Assembly (NCBI GenBank): GCA_964035575.1
Contig: OZ037902.1
Coordinates: 310,001-374,000, forward strand
Direction: 5' to 3'
Origin: Rhynchopus sp. YZ270_cl-10
Taxonomy: Eukaryota; Euglenozoa; Diplonemea; Diplonemida; Diplonemidae
DNA length: 64,000 bases
Under the pieces are notes generated by a model, which worked only from the letters and a program-made list of their open reading frames with translations, ran no database searches and had not been told where the DNA came from. Positions 44,106-54,186 of this stretch are shown here, piece after piece (position 1 is the stretch's first letter; each line of letters begins with the position of its first letter). The translations under genes and the position numbers were made by a program.

Positions 44106-44510
44106 AAGCCTAAGCCTAAGCCTAAGCCTAAGCCTAAGCCTAAGCCTAAGCCTAAGCCTAAGCCTAAGCCTAAGCCTAAGCCTAAGCCTAAGCCTAAGCC
44201 TAAGCCTAAGCCTAAGCCTAAGCCTAAGCCTAAGCCTAAGCCTAAGCCTAAGCCTAAGCCTAAGCCTAAGCCTAAGCCTAAGCCTAAGCCTAAGCCTAAG
44301 CCTAAGCCTAAGCCTAAGCCTAAGCCTAAGCCTAAGCCTAAGCCTAAGCCTAAGCCTAAGCCTAAGCCTAAGCCTAAGCCTAAGCCTAAGCCTAAGCCTA
44401 AGCCTAAGCCTAAGCCTAAGCCTAAGCCTAAGCCTAAGCCTAAGCCTAAGCCTAAGCCTAAGCCTAAGCCTAAGCCTAAGCCTAAGCCTAAGCCTTAAGC
44501 CTAAGCTGCT
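44073..44510. repeat. Interstitial (TTAGGC)n telomere-like array
   Basis: About 70 tandem copies of AGCCTA (TTAGGC on the minus strand), with a few GAGCCT variants at the left edge and one slip at the right. TTAGGC is the telomere repeat of nematodes and is rare elsewhere. Here it lies inside gene-bearing DNA. Confidence 0.9.
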
Positions 44511-45120
44511 CACCTTGGTCACAATCGTTATCTTTTGAAGTGCTGCTTAAAAATGATGCTGGTTTTCCGTAGGGCATGGGTGAATAGGGGAGGCATGACA
44601 GTCTGTGTGGTGGGCTTTTGTCCGCACCTGTAAGACATCGTGAAAAAAAAAAAAAATTAGGTTTACACACTTCCCTTGGGAGTGTACAGTACTCCTAAAA
44701 ACTTGGTGTCCAAATGAGTTTGGATTTGGGGTTTTTTTTGGGGCAATTTGGTGCCATTTTTTTGGACGCCAAACATATAGTACTGTAAATTAGGTTGTGT
44801 GTCGGGAAATGCTACAAAAAGAGAGAAAAAAAAAACGAGAAAAAGGGGTTGAAGAAAAGTTATTTGGTAAGATTGTTGACCTCTTTTATTGTCACCCTAA
44901 GAAAAGCCCCCAAAAAGGTAACAAAACCCCCGAAGGGGGGAACTGAGAACGCTTTTTTTGATAAGACAGGAAACCCGCCACTGCTTTTTTTGAAAGGTTT
45001 TTAAGGGAAACTGAAGAAAAAAACACGCGGGAAGACTGATTCCCTGTTCATGAAAGGAGGTGGGGATAAAACAAGAAGAAGAAGAAGAAGAAGTAAGAAA
45101 AAAGAAAAAAGAAAAATAAA
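44511..45120. other. Intergenic region with a 71-bp MITE-like palindrome
   Basis: At 44703-44773 the inverted ends TTGGTGTCCAAA and TTTGGACGCCAAA enclose a G/T-rich core. A related end (TTGGCGTCCAAATAA) occurs near 30597. No gene is seen. Confidence 0.5.
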
Positions 45121-45305
45121 ACTTGAAATATGTTCAACCCCATAAAAACATGATGACAGTGTACCTTGGTACATGACCGTGCACAGGTGGACCCTAACCA
45201 TGCAGTCCGACATCTGTCGTATTTTTCACAATCCTCCTGTATTAGGTGTGATTGGCGACTGTACTGTTAACACTATTTCTCCTTTAAAGCAAGCTTCGTG
45301 GGATT
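45121..45305 (+). repeat. GACAGTGTACC family copy followed by partial SINE-like tail
   Basis: The first part (45121-45218) runs from ACTTGAAATATG to GACAGTGTACCTTGGTACAT, then GGTGGACCCTAACCATGCAG. Full relatives lie at 58851, 62727 and 63311. The second part (45228-45305) is the 3' half of the SINE-like family (GTGTGATTGGCGACTGTA...ATTTCTCCTTTAAAGC). Yet another head is therefore joined to the same tail. Confidence 0.65.
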
Positions 45306-45828
45306 AAAATAGAATCAAACTTCAGGACTTGACAAGATGATAAAAAGAATTTACAGGCACACCTTCTATCGATTCTCTTTCCTCTTGCCAATACTTGACT
45401 AAAAAAAACACCCACCGGTGGACGTGCTACATATGTGCTGAGTGGTGTCCACCCCTAGACCCTGCCAAGACCCCGACAGTTTCTGTGGGTGTGTCAATAC
45501 GGCTTCACCCTTCGCCGTTAACGATAAATTGATTTTAAAAAAGGTGAAGTTGACAGTGCAAACGCCGGGACGCAGGCACTGAAAAAAAAGGCACAAAAGG
45601 AAATAGCTATTTATTATCAACTAACTCTCACTCACACCTCTGGCGGGGGGGGCGCACTTCGGAAATGCCTGCCCTGATTGATCTTCCCAGTAACAGCGAA
45701 TCCTGCCTGAGATTTTTTAAAAATAAAATCACTTTACGAGATGGCCTTCAAGCGCCAGGAGTTGCATAAAGTGGTAGGTGGAGGGTAATGGAGTGCAAAA
45801 TTGTCACATGATGAGGCAAAAAATAAAA
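45306..45828. other. Intergenic region with hairpin copy at 45543
   Basis: Contains a GTGAAGTTGACAGTGC copy (45543-45582). No gene is seen. Confidence 0.4.
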
Positions 45829-45920
45829 AGTGAAGTTGATAGTGCAAAAAATCGTCTCTGGGACGGCAGCACTGACACTGCTATAGGTTTTTCGAACCCC
45901 GGAGTGTTACACTTGGAAGT
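45829..45920 (+). repeat. GTTGATAGTGC hairpin repeat, second full copy
   Basis: Aligned with 26808-26896, it keeps GTGAAGTTGATAGTGC, the CTCTGGGACG segment, GCACTGACACT, TTCGAACCCC and GGAGTGTTACACTTGG. Confidence 0.7.
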
Positions 45921-46953
45921 TTAAAAAAATATGTTGAGACAAATGCACCTCACATGCACAACACATCGTTCATCGTGGTGGACCCTTTGTGGTATGTTAT
46001 GGTAAGGATGGAATCTACATTCATTTCATGGTTTACATCAAGGAAAGGAAGGTGGCAATGTCAAATACTCTAACGCTAGCTATTTTTTTTTATTTTTATT
46101 TTTTTTTTAGCGGTTTTCGCATCGCACTTTCACGATAAGGTAAAGGAAAGAGGGATGAAATAACAGCACTTTTTTCTCCGGTTCTCTAAGAAAACCCTCT
46201 CTCTCAAATAAAGAAAGAAAGACTACTAGGGGAGGGATGGAATGGGTGAAAAAAGAAGAAGGGGGTCTATACCCGTAGGGGCACAATTCACATTCCTTTT
46301 TTTTTTGAAAATTTGTATTAGTGTAGACACCCGAGGATGAGAGTCTACAAAAAAAATTTTTGAGCTTCGTTTTCAACAGAAAAAAAAGCAGAAGGGGAAA
46401 ACCGGAGTTTCAGGGGTTTAAAAAAAAAAAATATTTTGCAGATATTTTTGTTCCCTTACAACACGTTCACAGGTCCCCTCCACTCTTTTTTGAAAACTTG
46501 ATTTTTTTTTTTTTCAATGCAACTCGAAAGTGCATTCACTGTTCACTTTTAATATAAGAGGGCGAGAGAGGGGGTAAGGGAGGAGTTCACCTGGGTCGGT
46601 GAAGGGGGAAAAACGCTGTGCTCTGGAAACTCAATCAAGGGTATGACAAATAAACCTGAAGAGTTTTCGAGTTTTCGCGCTGGGTGAGGGTTTTCGTTTT
46701 GCACGAGGGGAATTGAATGGGTTTTTGTGAAGATTTTTTTGTGTTTTGGTTGTTTTGGGGAAGTCAAGAAGGCGAGACTCAAAACTCGGCAGTGAAAATC
46801 TCGCATGATTTTCACTGAAGAGATTAGTATATTTATGTTGGACCATATGATAAAATTGAGACAGAAAGAAAAAAATGATGCTTTTAACATTGTTTAAATA
46901 GACTTTGTTCTTCGCGTGACTAAACGGGGTAGGGGGGGTAAGGGGGTAATGGG
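45921..46953. other. Intergenic region, no gene
   Basis: Homopolymer-rich DNA with a hairpin copy near 45930 and a TTTGTATTAGTGTAGACACC repeat near 46312. Confidence 0.4.
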
Positions 46954-47183
46954 CACACTACGACCTAGTATGAGCAACGACAAGGGGATATGACTAGTTA
47001 CAGGACACGACTCAATAATGACAAGACCCCTGTCAAATGACAGGACCTGACGCTACTCAATGCAGATAAACGGTGCCACGGTAGTCATTTGACAGGGGGT
47101 TCGTGTCATTATTTAGTCTTGTCATGTAACTAGTCATGCACCTTGGCATATGACTAGTCATGAGTGGTCACTAGGTCGTGGTG
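46954..47183. mobile_element. 230-bp palindromic element sharing arms with the large palindrome
   Basis: Inverted arms run from CACTACGACCTAGT to GTCATTTGACAGG's mirror at the centre, ending ACTAGGTCGTGGTG. The stretch GACCTAGTGACCACTCATGA (minus strand), continuing through GACTAGTCATATG and CAAGGTGCATG, is closely matched inside the 13.1-kb palindrome (13640-13690 and mirror 15375-15425). Confidence 0.7.
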
Positions 47184-47988
47184 ATAGGTAGGGGGTAGGT
47201 GGTGGGACGAAACTTGCGGGTGTCAACTAAAAAACTATACAAAAGAAGAAGAGGAAACCTCTTTGAGACCAAAAAGAGAAAAAAAAACAATCGGGTGGGG
47301 TTGGAAGCGCACACGTCACCACGGACGCTGGCACATGAGTTTGATGCTTTTTTTATATTACTTGGTGCTAGCTGACACGCCGCATTTGTCTACTGACAGG
47401 AAAGGCTTGAAAGATCGATGCTAGATGAAACGAACTGCACGTCCCCACACAGGGACACCAATAACACAACGCTGGCACATGAAAGGCGGCTGCCAGCGGC
47501 TTTTGATAAAAAAGTTCATAAGATGAGCCTACAGCCTCTCCTCTGTTTAGTCACCTTGAGGGGCCACACACATCCTACCAACTCTAACAACAATTCCACA
47601 ATAGAGGAAATCTCGATGCGGAAAAAAAACCGGCAAAAGTACCTTACTGTCGTCTGAACCAGAATCAAAAAAAAATAATAATAATGAAAACTTGTAAGCT
47701 ACGTGCGCATCTTGAAAATAATAAAAGGGCATAGGAAGCAATGGCAGGTGACAAACTCAGCTCTGTGCCGAGCCACCTTCCCAAGAGAAATGCAGCAAAA
47801 CCCGCACTGTGGCTCCGCTATTAACAGCTGACACAGAACAGCGGAGGAGAGTTGGGTACAAGAAAACACAAGGGAAGCGATGAGGGAGGTAGGAAGGGAA
47901 GAAGAAACTCCGTGACAGTCACATAGTAAATAACAGACTCGAACATAATCACACAGTCCTGACACATTGTGTCCTGAACAAATTGGTC
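47184..47988. other. Intergenic; 3' flank duplicated with stalk gene
   Basis: A CTTAG-family hairpin (47513-47556) lies here, and from about 47820 the flank matches 31170-31330 downstream of the other CUB gene. No gene is seen. Confidence 0.5.
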
Positions 47989-50900
47989 CTAGAAAGGCGC
48001 ATTGGCCTTCACATTAGGAATCTGTGCAGCACCTGCGTGGCAGAACCAAAAGAAAGCGCCCAGACCCAAGGCCACAAGCACTGCAGCCACAGCACCGAAG
48101 ATCGCGAGATAGTACAGCGCCGCCTTCTCGTCCTTCTCTAGATCATCGGGCTGCGCAGTGCTCTCTGCAGGCAGTGGCGCATCTGTGGGAGGTGACGTCA
48201 CCAATGTCGGCACATCCGTAGATGCATCCAGCGTCACACCTCCACCCAGAATAGAGGGTGATGGTGTTGGTGGTGACGGTGTGTCTGGTGCTGCCGTAGA
48301 TGGGATCAGTGTCGCACCTCCACCCAGAATAGAGGGTGATGGTGTAGGTGGCGATGGTGTTGGTGGTGACGGTGTGTCTTGTGCTGATGTAGATGGGATC
48401 AGTGTCACACCTCCACCCAGAATAGAGGGTGATGGTGTAGGTGGAGACGGTGTTGGTGGCGATGGTGTTGGTGGTGACGGTGTGTCTGGTGCTGCCGTAG
48501 ATGGGATCAGTGTCGCACCTCCACCCAGAATAGAGGGTGATGGTGTAGGTGGAGACGGTGTTGGTGGCGATGGTGTTGGTGGTGACGGTGTGTCTGGTGC
48601 TGACGTAGATGGGATCAATGTCACACCTCCACCAAGAATGGAGGGTGACGGTGTAGGTGGCGATGGTGTTGGTGGTGACGGTGTGTCTGGTGCTGCCGTA
48701 GATGGGATCAGTGTCACACCTCCACCCAGAATAGAGGGTGATGGTGTAGGTGGAGACGGTGTTGGTGGCGATGGTGTTGGTGGTGACGGTGTGTCTGGTG
48801 CTGACGTAGATGGGATCAGTGTCACACCTCCACCAAGAGTAGACGGTGCCGGAGTCGCAGGAGCTGGTGTCGGAGGTGACGGTGTGGGTGGTGACACGGT
48901 ATCAGGGATCAATGTCACACCTCCACCAAGCACTGATGGCGAAGGTGTCGGTGGTGAGGGTGTAGGTGGACTCGGTGTTGGTGGTGATGGTGTCGGTGGG
49001 GAAATAGTCGAGGGAATCAGAGTTGTGCCTCCACCAAGAATTGAAGGTCCCGGTGTCGGTGGCGATGGTGTTGGAGGGGCCGGTGTTGGCGGTGATAGTG
49101 TGGGAGGGGAAATTGTAGATGGAATCAAAGTAGTGCCTCCACCAAGAATGGAAGGTGCCGGTGTTGGCGGTGCCGGAGTAGGTGGTGACGGAGTCGGTGG
49201 ACTCGGAGTCGGCGGCGACGGCGTTGGTGGTGAAATGGTCGAGGGAATCAGAGTAGTGCCTCCACCAAGAATGGAAGGTGCTGGTGTTGGCGGTGCCGGA
49301 GTAGGTGGTGACGTAGTCGGAGGACTCGGAGTCGGTGGGGACGATGTAGGTGGTGAAGGTGTGGCAGGACTCGGAGTTGGCGGCAACGGCGTTGGTGGTG
49401 AAGGTGTTGGTGGGAACGGAGTCGGCGGTGAAATAGTCGAGGGAATCAGAGTAGTGCCTCCACCAAGAATTGAAGGTGCCGGAGTGGGGGGACTGGGTGT
49501 TGGTGGTGACGGAGTCGGAGGGGAAGGTGTTGGTGGTGCAGGTGTGGGAGGAGATGGTGTCGGTGGGGAAATAGTCGAGGGAATCAGAGTAGTCCCTCCA
49601 CCAAGAACGGAAGGTGCCGGAGTAGGTGGTGACGGTGTGGGCGGACTCGGAGTCGGAGGGGAAGGTGTTGGTGGCGCAAGTGTGGGAGGAGATGGTGTCG
49701 GCGGGGACGGAGTTGGTGGTAATGGAGTCGGCGGTGAAGGTGTAGGTGGACTGGGTGTTCGTGGTGCTGGTGTCGGTGGGGAAATAGTCGAAGGAATCAA
49801 AGTAGTGCCTCCACCAAGAATGGAAGGTGCTGGTGTTGGTGGTGACGGTGTGGGCGGACTCGGTGTCGGTGGTGAAGGCGTAGGTGGACTGGGTGTCGGT
49901 GGGGAAATAGTCGACGGAATCAAAGTAGTGCCTCCACCAAGAATGGAAGGTGCAGGTGTTGGCGGTGACGGAGTGGGAGGACTCGGTGTCGGCGGCGCAG
50001 GTGTGGGTGGTGACGGAGTCGGGGGGGAAGATGTTGGTGGTGAAGGGGTCGGTGGACTAGGTGTCGGTGGGGCCGGAGTTGGTGGCGATGGTGTGGAAGG
50101 ACTCGGAGTTGGTGGCGACGGCGTCGGTGGTGAAGGCGTAGGTGGGGCCGGTGTTGGTGGTGACGGAGTTGGTGGTGAAGGTGTTGGTGGACTCGGTGTC
50201 GGTGGTGACATGGTCGAGGGAATCAGAGTAGTGCCTCCACCAAGAATGGAAGGTGCCGGTGTTGGCGGTGCCGGAGTGGGTGGTGACGGAGTGGGAGGAC
50301 TCGGAGTCGGTGGAGACGGCGTCGGTGGTGACTGTGTTGGTGGTGAAGGTGTCGGTGGCGATGGTGTGGGAGGAGAGGGGGTCGGTGGAGACGGTGTTGG
50401 TGGTGAAGGTGTGGGAGGACTCGGTGTAGGTGGGGCCGGAGTAGGTGGACTTGGTGTAGGTGGTGACGGAGTCGGAGGGGAAGGTGTTGGTGGTGAAGGT
50501 GTGGGAGGAGATGGTGTCGGTGGTGAAGGTGTAGGTGGACTCGGTGTCGGTGGTGACATGGTCGAGGGAATCAGAGTAGTGCCTCCACCAAGAATGGAAG
50601 GTGCCGGTGTTGGCGGTGCCGGAGTGGGAGGACTCGGTGTCGGCGGCGCAGGTGTGGGTGGTGACGGAGTCGGGGGGGAAGATGTTGGTGGTGAAGGGGT
50701 CGGTGGACTAGGTGTCGGTGGGGCCGGAGTTGGTGGCGATGGTGTGGAAGGACTCGGAGTTGGTGGCGACGGCGTCGGTGGTGAAGGCGTAGGTGGGGCC
50801 GGTGTTGGTGGTGACGGAGTTGGTGGTGAAGGTGTTGGTGGACTCGGTGTCGGTGGTGACATGGTCGAGGGAATCAGAGTAGTGCCTCCACCAAGAATGG

Positions 50901-53661
50901 AAGGTGCCGGTGTTGGCGGTGCCGGAGTAGGCGGACTCGGTGTCGGCGGCGCAGGTGTCGGTGGTGACGGAGTCGGGGGGGAAGGTGTTGGTGGACTAGG
51001 TGTAGGAGGAGATGGTGTCGGTGGGGCCGGAGTGGGAGGACTCGGTGTCGGTGGCGAAGGTGTGGGAGGACTCGGAGTTGGTGGGGCCGGAGTGGGTGGT
51101 GACGGCGTCGGTGGTGAAGGCGTAGGTGGGGCCGGTGTTGGTGGTGACGGAGTTGGTGGACTCGGAGTCGGTGGTGACATGGTCGAGGGAATCAGAGTAG
51201 TGCCTCCACCAAGAATGGAAGGTGTCGGAGTTGGTGGAGACGGCGTCGGTGGTGAGGGCGTTGGTGGTGAAGGTGTCGGTGGCGATGGTGTGGGAGGAGA
51301 GGGGGTCGGTGGAGACGGTGTTGGTGGTGAAGGTGTCGGTGGGGCCGGAGTAGGCGGTGACGGCGTCGGAGGTGAAGGTGTAGGTGGTGACGTAGTCGGA
51401 GGGGAAGGTGTGGGTGGCGCAGGTGTGGGAGGACTCGGTGTAGGTGGGGCCGGAGTTGGTGGACTTGGTGTCGGTGGTGACGGCGTCGGTGGTGAAGGTG
51501 TAGGTGGACTCGGTGTCGGTGGTGAAATGGTCGAGGGAATCAGAGTAGTGCCTCCACCAAGAATGGAAGGTGCCGGTGTTGGCGGTGCCGGAGTAGGTGG
51601 TGACGGAGTGGGAGGACTCGGAGTCGGTGGAGACGGCGTCGGTGGTGACTGCGTTGGTGGCGAAGGTGTCGGTGGCGATGGTGTGGGAGGACTCGGTGTA
51701 GGCGGTGACGGAGTCGGAGGGGAAGGTGTTGGTGGCGCAGGTGTGGGAGGAGATGGTGTCGGTGGTGAAGGTGTAGGTGGGGCCGGAGTTGGTGGGCTTG
51801 GTGTAGGTGGTGACGGAGTCGGAGGGGAAGGTGTGGGTGGCGCAGGTGTGGGAGGAGAGGGGGTCGGTGGAGACGGTGTTGGTGGTGAGGGCGTTGGTGG
51901 TGAAGGTGTAGGTGGCGATGGTGTGGGAGGACTCGGAGTCGGTGGTGATGGAGTTGGTGGTGCAGGAGTCGGTGGTGATGGTGTGGGAGGACTCGGAGTT
52001 GGTGGCGACGGAGTCGGTGGTGAAGGCGTAGGTGGGGCCGGTGTTGGTGGTGACGGAGTTGGTGGTGAAGGTGTAGGTGGCGATGGTGTGGGAGGAGATG
52101 GTGTCGGTGGTGACATGGTCGAGGGAATCAGAGTAGTGCCTCCACCAAGAATGGAAGGTGCCGGTGTTGGCGGTGCCGGAGTAGGTGGTGACGGAGTCGG
52201 TGGACTCGGAGTCGGCGGCGACGGCGTTGGTGGTGAAGGTGTTGGTGGTGATGGTGTGGGAGGACTCGGAGTCGGTGGCGACGGTGTAGGTGGTGACGGC
52301 GTTGGTGGTGAAGGTGTTGGTGGCGATAGTGTTGGGGGACTCGGCGTTGGTGGTGACGGAGTCGGGGGGGAAGGTGTTGGTGGACTAGGTGTTGGTGGCG
52401 CAGGTGTGGGAGGAGATGGTGTCGGTGGGGCCGGAGTTGGTGGTGAGGGCGTTGGTGGTGAAGGTGTAGGTGGCGATGGTGTGGGAGGACTCGGTGTCGG
52501 TGGACTCGGAGTTGGTGGTGAAGGAGTCGGTGGACTTGGTGTCGGAGGTGACGGTGTGGGAGGAGATGGTGTCGGTGGGGCCGGAGTTGGTGGTGAGGGC
52601 GTTGGTGGTGACGGTGTAGGTGGCGATGGTGTGGGCGGCGACGGTGTGGGAGGACTCGGTGTCGGTGGACTTGGTGTCGGTGGCGACGGAGTCGGTGGTG
52701 AGGGCGTTGGTGGTGAAGGTGTGGGAGGACTCGGTGTCGGTGGTGAAGGAGTAGGTGGACTTGGCGTCGGAGGTGACGGTGTGGGTGGACTCGGTGTAGG
52801 TGGACTAGGTGTCGGTGGCGAAGGAGTCGGTGGTGAGGGCGTTGGTGGTGAAGGTGTAGGTGGACTCGGAGTTGGTGGTGAAGGAGTCGGTGGACTTGGT
52901 GTCGGTGGCGACGGAGTCGGGGGGGAAGGTGTTGGTGGACTTGGTGTCGGTGGCGACGGAGTAGGTGGTGAGGGCGTTGGTGGTGAAGGTGTAGGTGGCG
53001 ATGGTGTGGGAGGACTCGGTGTCGGTGGACTCGGAGTTGGTGGTGAAGGAGTCGGTGGACTTGGTGTCGGAGGTGACGGTGTGGGTGGCGATGGTGTTGG
53101 TGGACTAGGTGTTGGTGGCGCAGGTGTGGGAGGAGATGGTGTCGGTGGGGCCGGAGTAGGGGGACTCGGTGTTGGTGGTGACCTCGTTTTTGGTGCGGGA
53201 GTTGGAGGTGCCGGTGTTGGTGGTGCAGGTGTTGGAACTGGTCCGCAATTAAACGAGCCATCGAATCCTGTAAAAGTAATAGAGTAGTCACTGGTGAACC
53301 TAAGGAAGAGAGGTCCTTGTGCCGCGTGCTCTGTGTTGGCTGCAAACGATCCAGAGAGGGAGTGAACCTGGGTGTAGGTGTCCTCAGATGTTTCTGAGTC
53401 GATTACAAGAACATCATAGTCCGACTCAGTGTTGAACGTGGTCCACGTGATGGTGACGTATGCGTTACATTCAATCTTCCAACACATGTCTTCAAAGTCA
53501 CCGTACGGCGAAGACGTAGCAATTGATCCACTGAGCGTAGAAGTGTCAAAGACGCTCAGGCTTTTACAAGCCGACCCAGTTCCTGGCACAGCTGTGTCTT
53601 GACCGTAAGCACCCTGGACAAAGAGGAGCAGCAACAGAGACAATCTGAGAGAACGCATCAT
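47989..53661 (-). CDS. Stalked type I membrane protein with CUB head, second copy
   Basis: The protein has 1890 residues from MMRSLRLSLLLLLFVQGAYG, a signal peptide. An ATG 57 bases further upstream is less likely because it would precede the signal with polar residues, and the paralogue starts at the equivalent MMRSL. A CUB domain spans ~25-145 (SGSIATSSPYG, MCWKIECNAYVTITWTTF, a YDVLVID strand and LRFTSDYSITFTGFDGSF). The stalk (~146-1805) is a mixture of SPPTP and APPTP pentapeptides with about twenty ILGGGxTLIPST cassettes, so it is less pure than in the 31-40-kb gene. The membrane helix ([20 protein letters not shown]) and a tail ending KANAPF follow. Anchor and last ~60 residues are nearly identical to the CUB paralogue. 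It is a recent tandem duplicate; adhesion or cell-coat function is inferred. Confidence 0.9.
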   Translation of the reverse strand: MMRSLRLSLLLLLFVQGAYGQDTAVPGTGSACKSLSVFDTSTLSGSIATSSPYGDFEDMCWKIECNAYVTITWTTFNTESDYDVLVIDSETSEDTYTQVHSLSGSFAANTEHAAQGPLFLRFTSDYSITFTGFDGSFNCGPVPTPAPPTPAPPTPAPKTRSPPTPSPPTPAPPTPSPPTPAPPTPSPPTPSPPTPSPPTPSPPTPSPPTPSPPTPSPPTPSPPTPSPPTPSPPTPSPPTPSPPTPSPPTPSPPTPSPPTPSPPTPSPPTPSPPTPSPPTPSPPTPSPPTPSPPTPSPPTPSPPTPSPPTPSPPTPSPPTPSPPTPSPPTPSPPTPSPPTPSPPTPSPPTPSPPTPSPPTPAPPTPSPPTPSPPTPSPPTPSPPTPSPPTPSPPTPSPPTPSPPTPSPPTPAPPTPSPPTPAPPTPSPPTPSPPTPSPPTPSPPTLSPPTPSPPTPSPPTPSPPTPSPPTPSPPTPSPPTPSPPTPSPPTPSPPTPAPPTPAPSILGGGTTLIPSTMSPPTPSPPTPSPPTPSPPTPSPPTPAPPTPSPPTPSPPTPSPPTPSPPTPAPPTPSPPTPSPPTPSPPTPSPPTPSPPTPSPPTPSPPTPAPPTPSPPTPSPPTPSPPTPAPPTPSPPTPSPPTPAPPTPSPPTPSPPTPSPPTPSPPTPSPPTQSPPTPSPPTPSPPTPSPPTPAPPTPAPSILGGGTTLIPSTISPPTPSPPTPSPPTPSPPTPSPPTPAPPTPSPPTPAPPTPSPPTTSPPTPSPPTPSPPTPAPPTPSPPTPSPPTPSPPTPSPPTPSPPTPSPPTPSPPTPTPSILGGGTTLIPSTMSPPTPSPPTPSPPTPAPPTPSPPTPSPPTPAPPTPSPPTPSPPTPSPPTPAPPTPSPPTPSPPTPSPPTPSPPTPAPPTPSPPTPAPPTPAPSILGGGTTLIPSTMSPPTPSPPTPSPPTPSPPTPAPPTPSPPTPSPPTPSPSTPSPPTPAPPTPSPPTPSPPTSSPPTPSPPTPAPPTPSPPTPAPPTPAPSILGGGTTLIPSTMSPPTPSPPTPSPPTPSPPTPSPPTPSPPTPSPPTPSPPTPAPPTPSPPTPSPPTPSPPTPSPPTPSPPTPSPPTQSPPTPSPPTPSPPTPSPPTPAPPTPAPSILGGGTTLIPSTMSPPTPSPPTPSPPTPSPPTPAPPTPSPPTPSPPTPSPSTPSPPTPAPPTPSPPTPSPPTSSPPTPSPPTPAPPTPSPPTPSPPTPAPSILGGGTTLIPSTISPPTPSPPTPSPPTPSPPTPSPPTPAPSILGGGTTLIPSTISPPTPAPRTPSPPTPSPPTPLPPTPSPPTPSPPTLAPPTPSPPTPSPPTPSPPTPAPSVLGGGTTLIPSTISPPTPSPPTPAPPTPSPPTPSPPTPSPPTPAPSILGGGTTLIPSTISPPTPFPPTPSPPTPLPPTPSPATPSPPTSSPPTPSPPTTSPPTPAPPTPAPSILGGGTTLIPSTISPPTPSPPTPSPPTPSPPTPAPPTPAPSILGGGTTLIPSTISPPTLSPPTPAPPTPSPPTPGPSILGGGTTLIPSTISPPTPSPPTPSPPTPSPPTPSPSVLGGGVTLIPDTVSPPTPSPPTPAPATPAPSTLGGGVTLIPSTSAPDTPSPPTPSPPTPSPPTPSPSILGGGVTLIPSTAAPDTPSPPTPSPPTPSPSILGGGVTLIPSTSAPDTPSPPTPSPPTPSPPTPSPSILGGGATLIPSTAAPDTPSPPTPSPPTPSPPTPSPSILGGGVTLIPSTSAQDTPSPPTPSPPTPSPSILGGGATLIPSTAAPDTPSPPTPSPSILGGGVTLDASTDVPTLVTSPPTDAPLPAESTAQPDDLEKDEKAALYYLAIFGAVAAVLVALGLGAFFWFCHAGAAQIPNVKANAPF

Positions 53662-53725
53662 TGAGATTTGTCCCCAAAAACGGGGTGCGTATAGTGAGGT
53701 GTGGTTGGCAGAATACACCTGATGA
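53662..53725 (-). promoter_or_regulatory. Leader with C/G hairpin and acceptor-like AG
   Basis: On the minus strand CTTCATCAG|GTGTATTC lies ~59 bases upstream of the ATG, with CCCCGTTTTTGGGG between. It parallels the leaders at 26027 and 40043. Confidence 0.4.
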
Positions 53726-54186
53726 AGGGGGGAATGATGTACGTACGGGGTGCAGGGGGTCTATGGGGTTGAAAAACTGTTTTCCCCAACATTCATCGGT
53801 AGGTAGAAATGCACTTTTTTTGGCTTTTTCGTTTCGGGACCCACATCTCGTACACAGTTTAGGGGGTGCGGCTACCTACGCAAGACAAAGTAATTTGGGG
53901 ACTTTTTTTTTTTTTTCCATTTTTGTCCGGTGTTTCCGGTTGGTGTCGGGTCGCGTGCAACTATTTCTGAACTTTTTTCTAGCTCTGTCTTTTGCATCTT
54001 TCAACGGACCCTCACAATAAAACCACACACACGCACGGCTGAAATAACAAGCTAGGGGCACTAAGTCGAGGCTAGGATATGATAGGCAATCGGTGAAAAA
54101 GGGAGAATTTGTCACATGTGCCTCTCGTACACACACACATGACCTATCTAACAACTACCCATATGAACGTCTCCCGATACATATGC
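53726..54186. other. Intergenic region with one hairpin repeat
   Basis: Contains a CATGTGCCTCTCGTAC hairpin (54113-54140). No gene is seen. Confidence 0.4.

Noticed and set aside
44061-44538. Leu-Ser and Leu-Arg repeat frames
   Set aside because: They are translations of the TTAGGC-type microsatellite on both strands, with no unique sequence.
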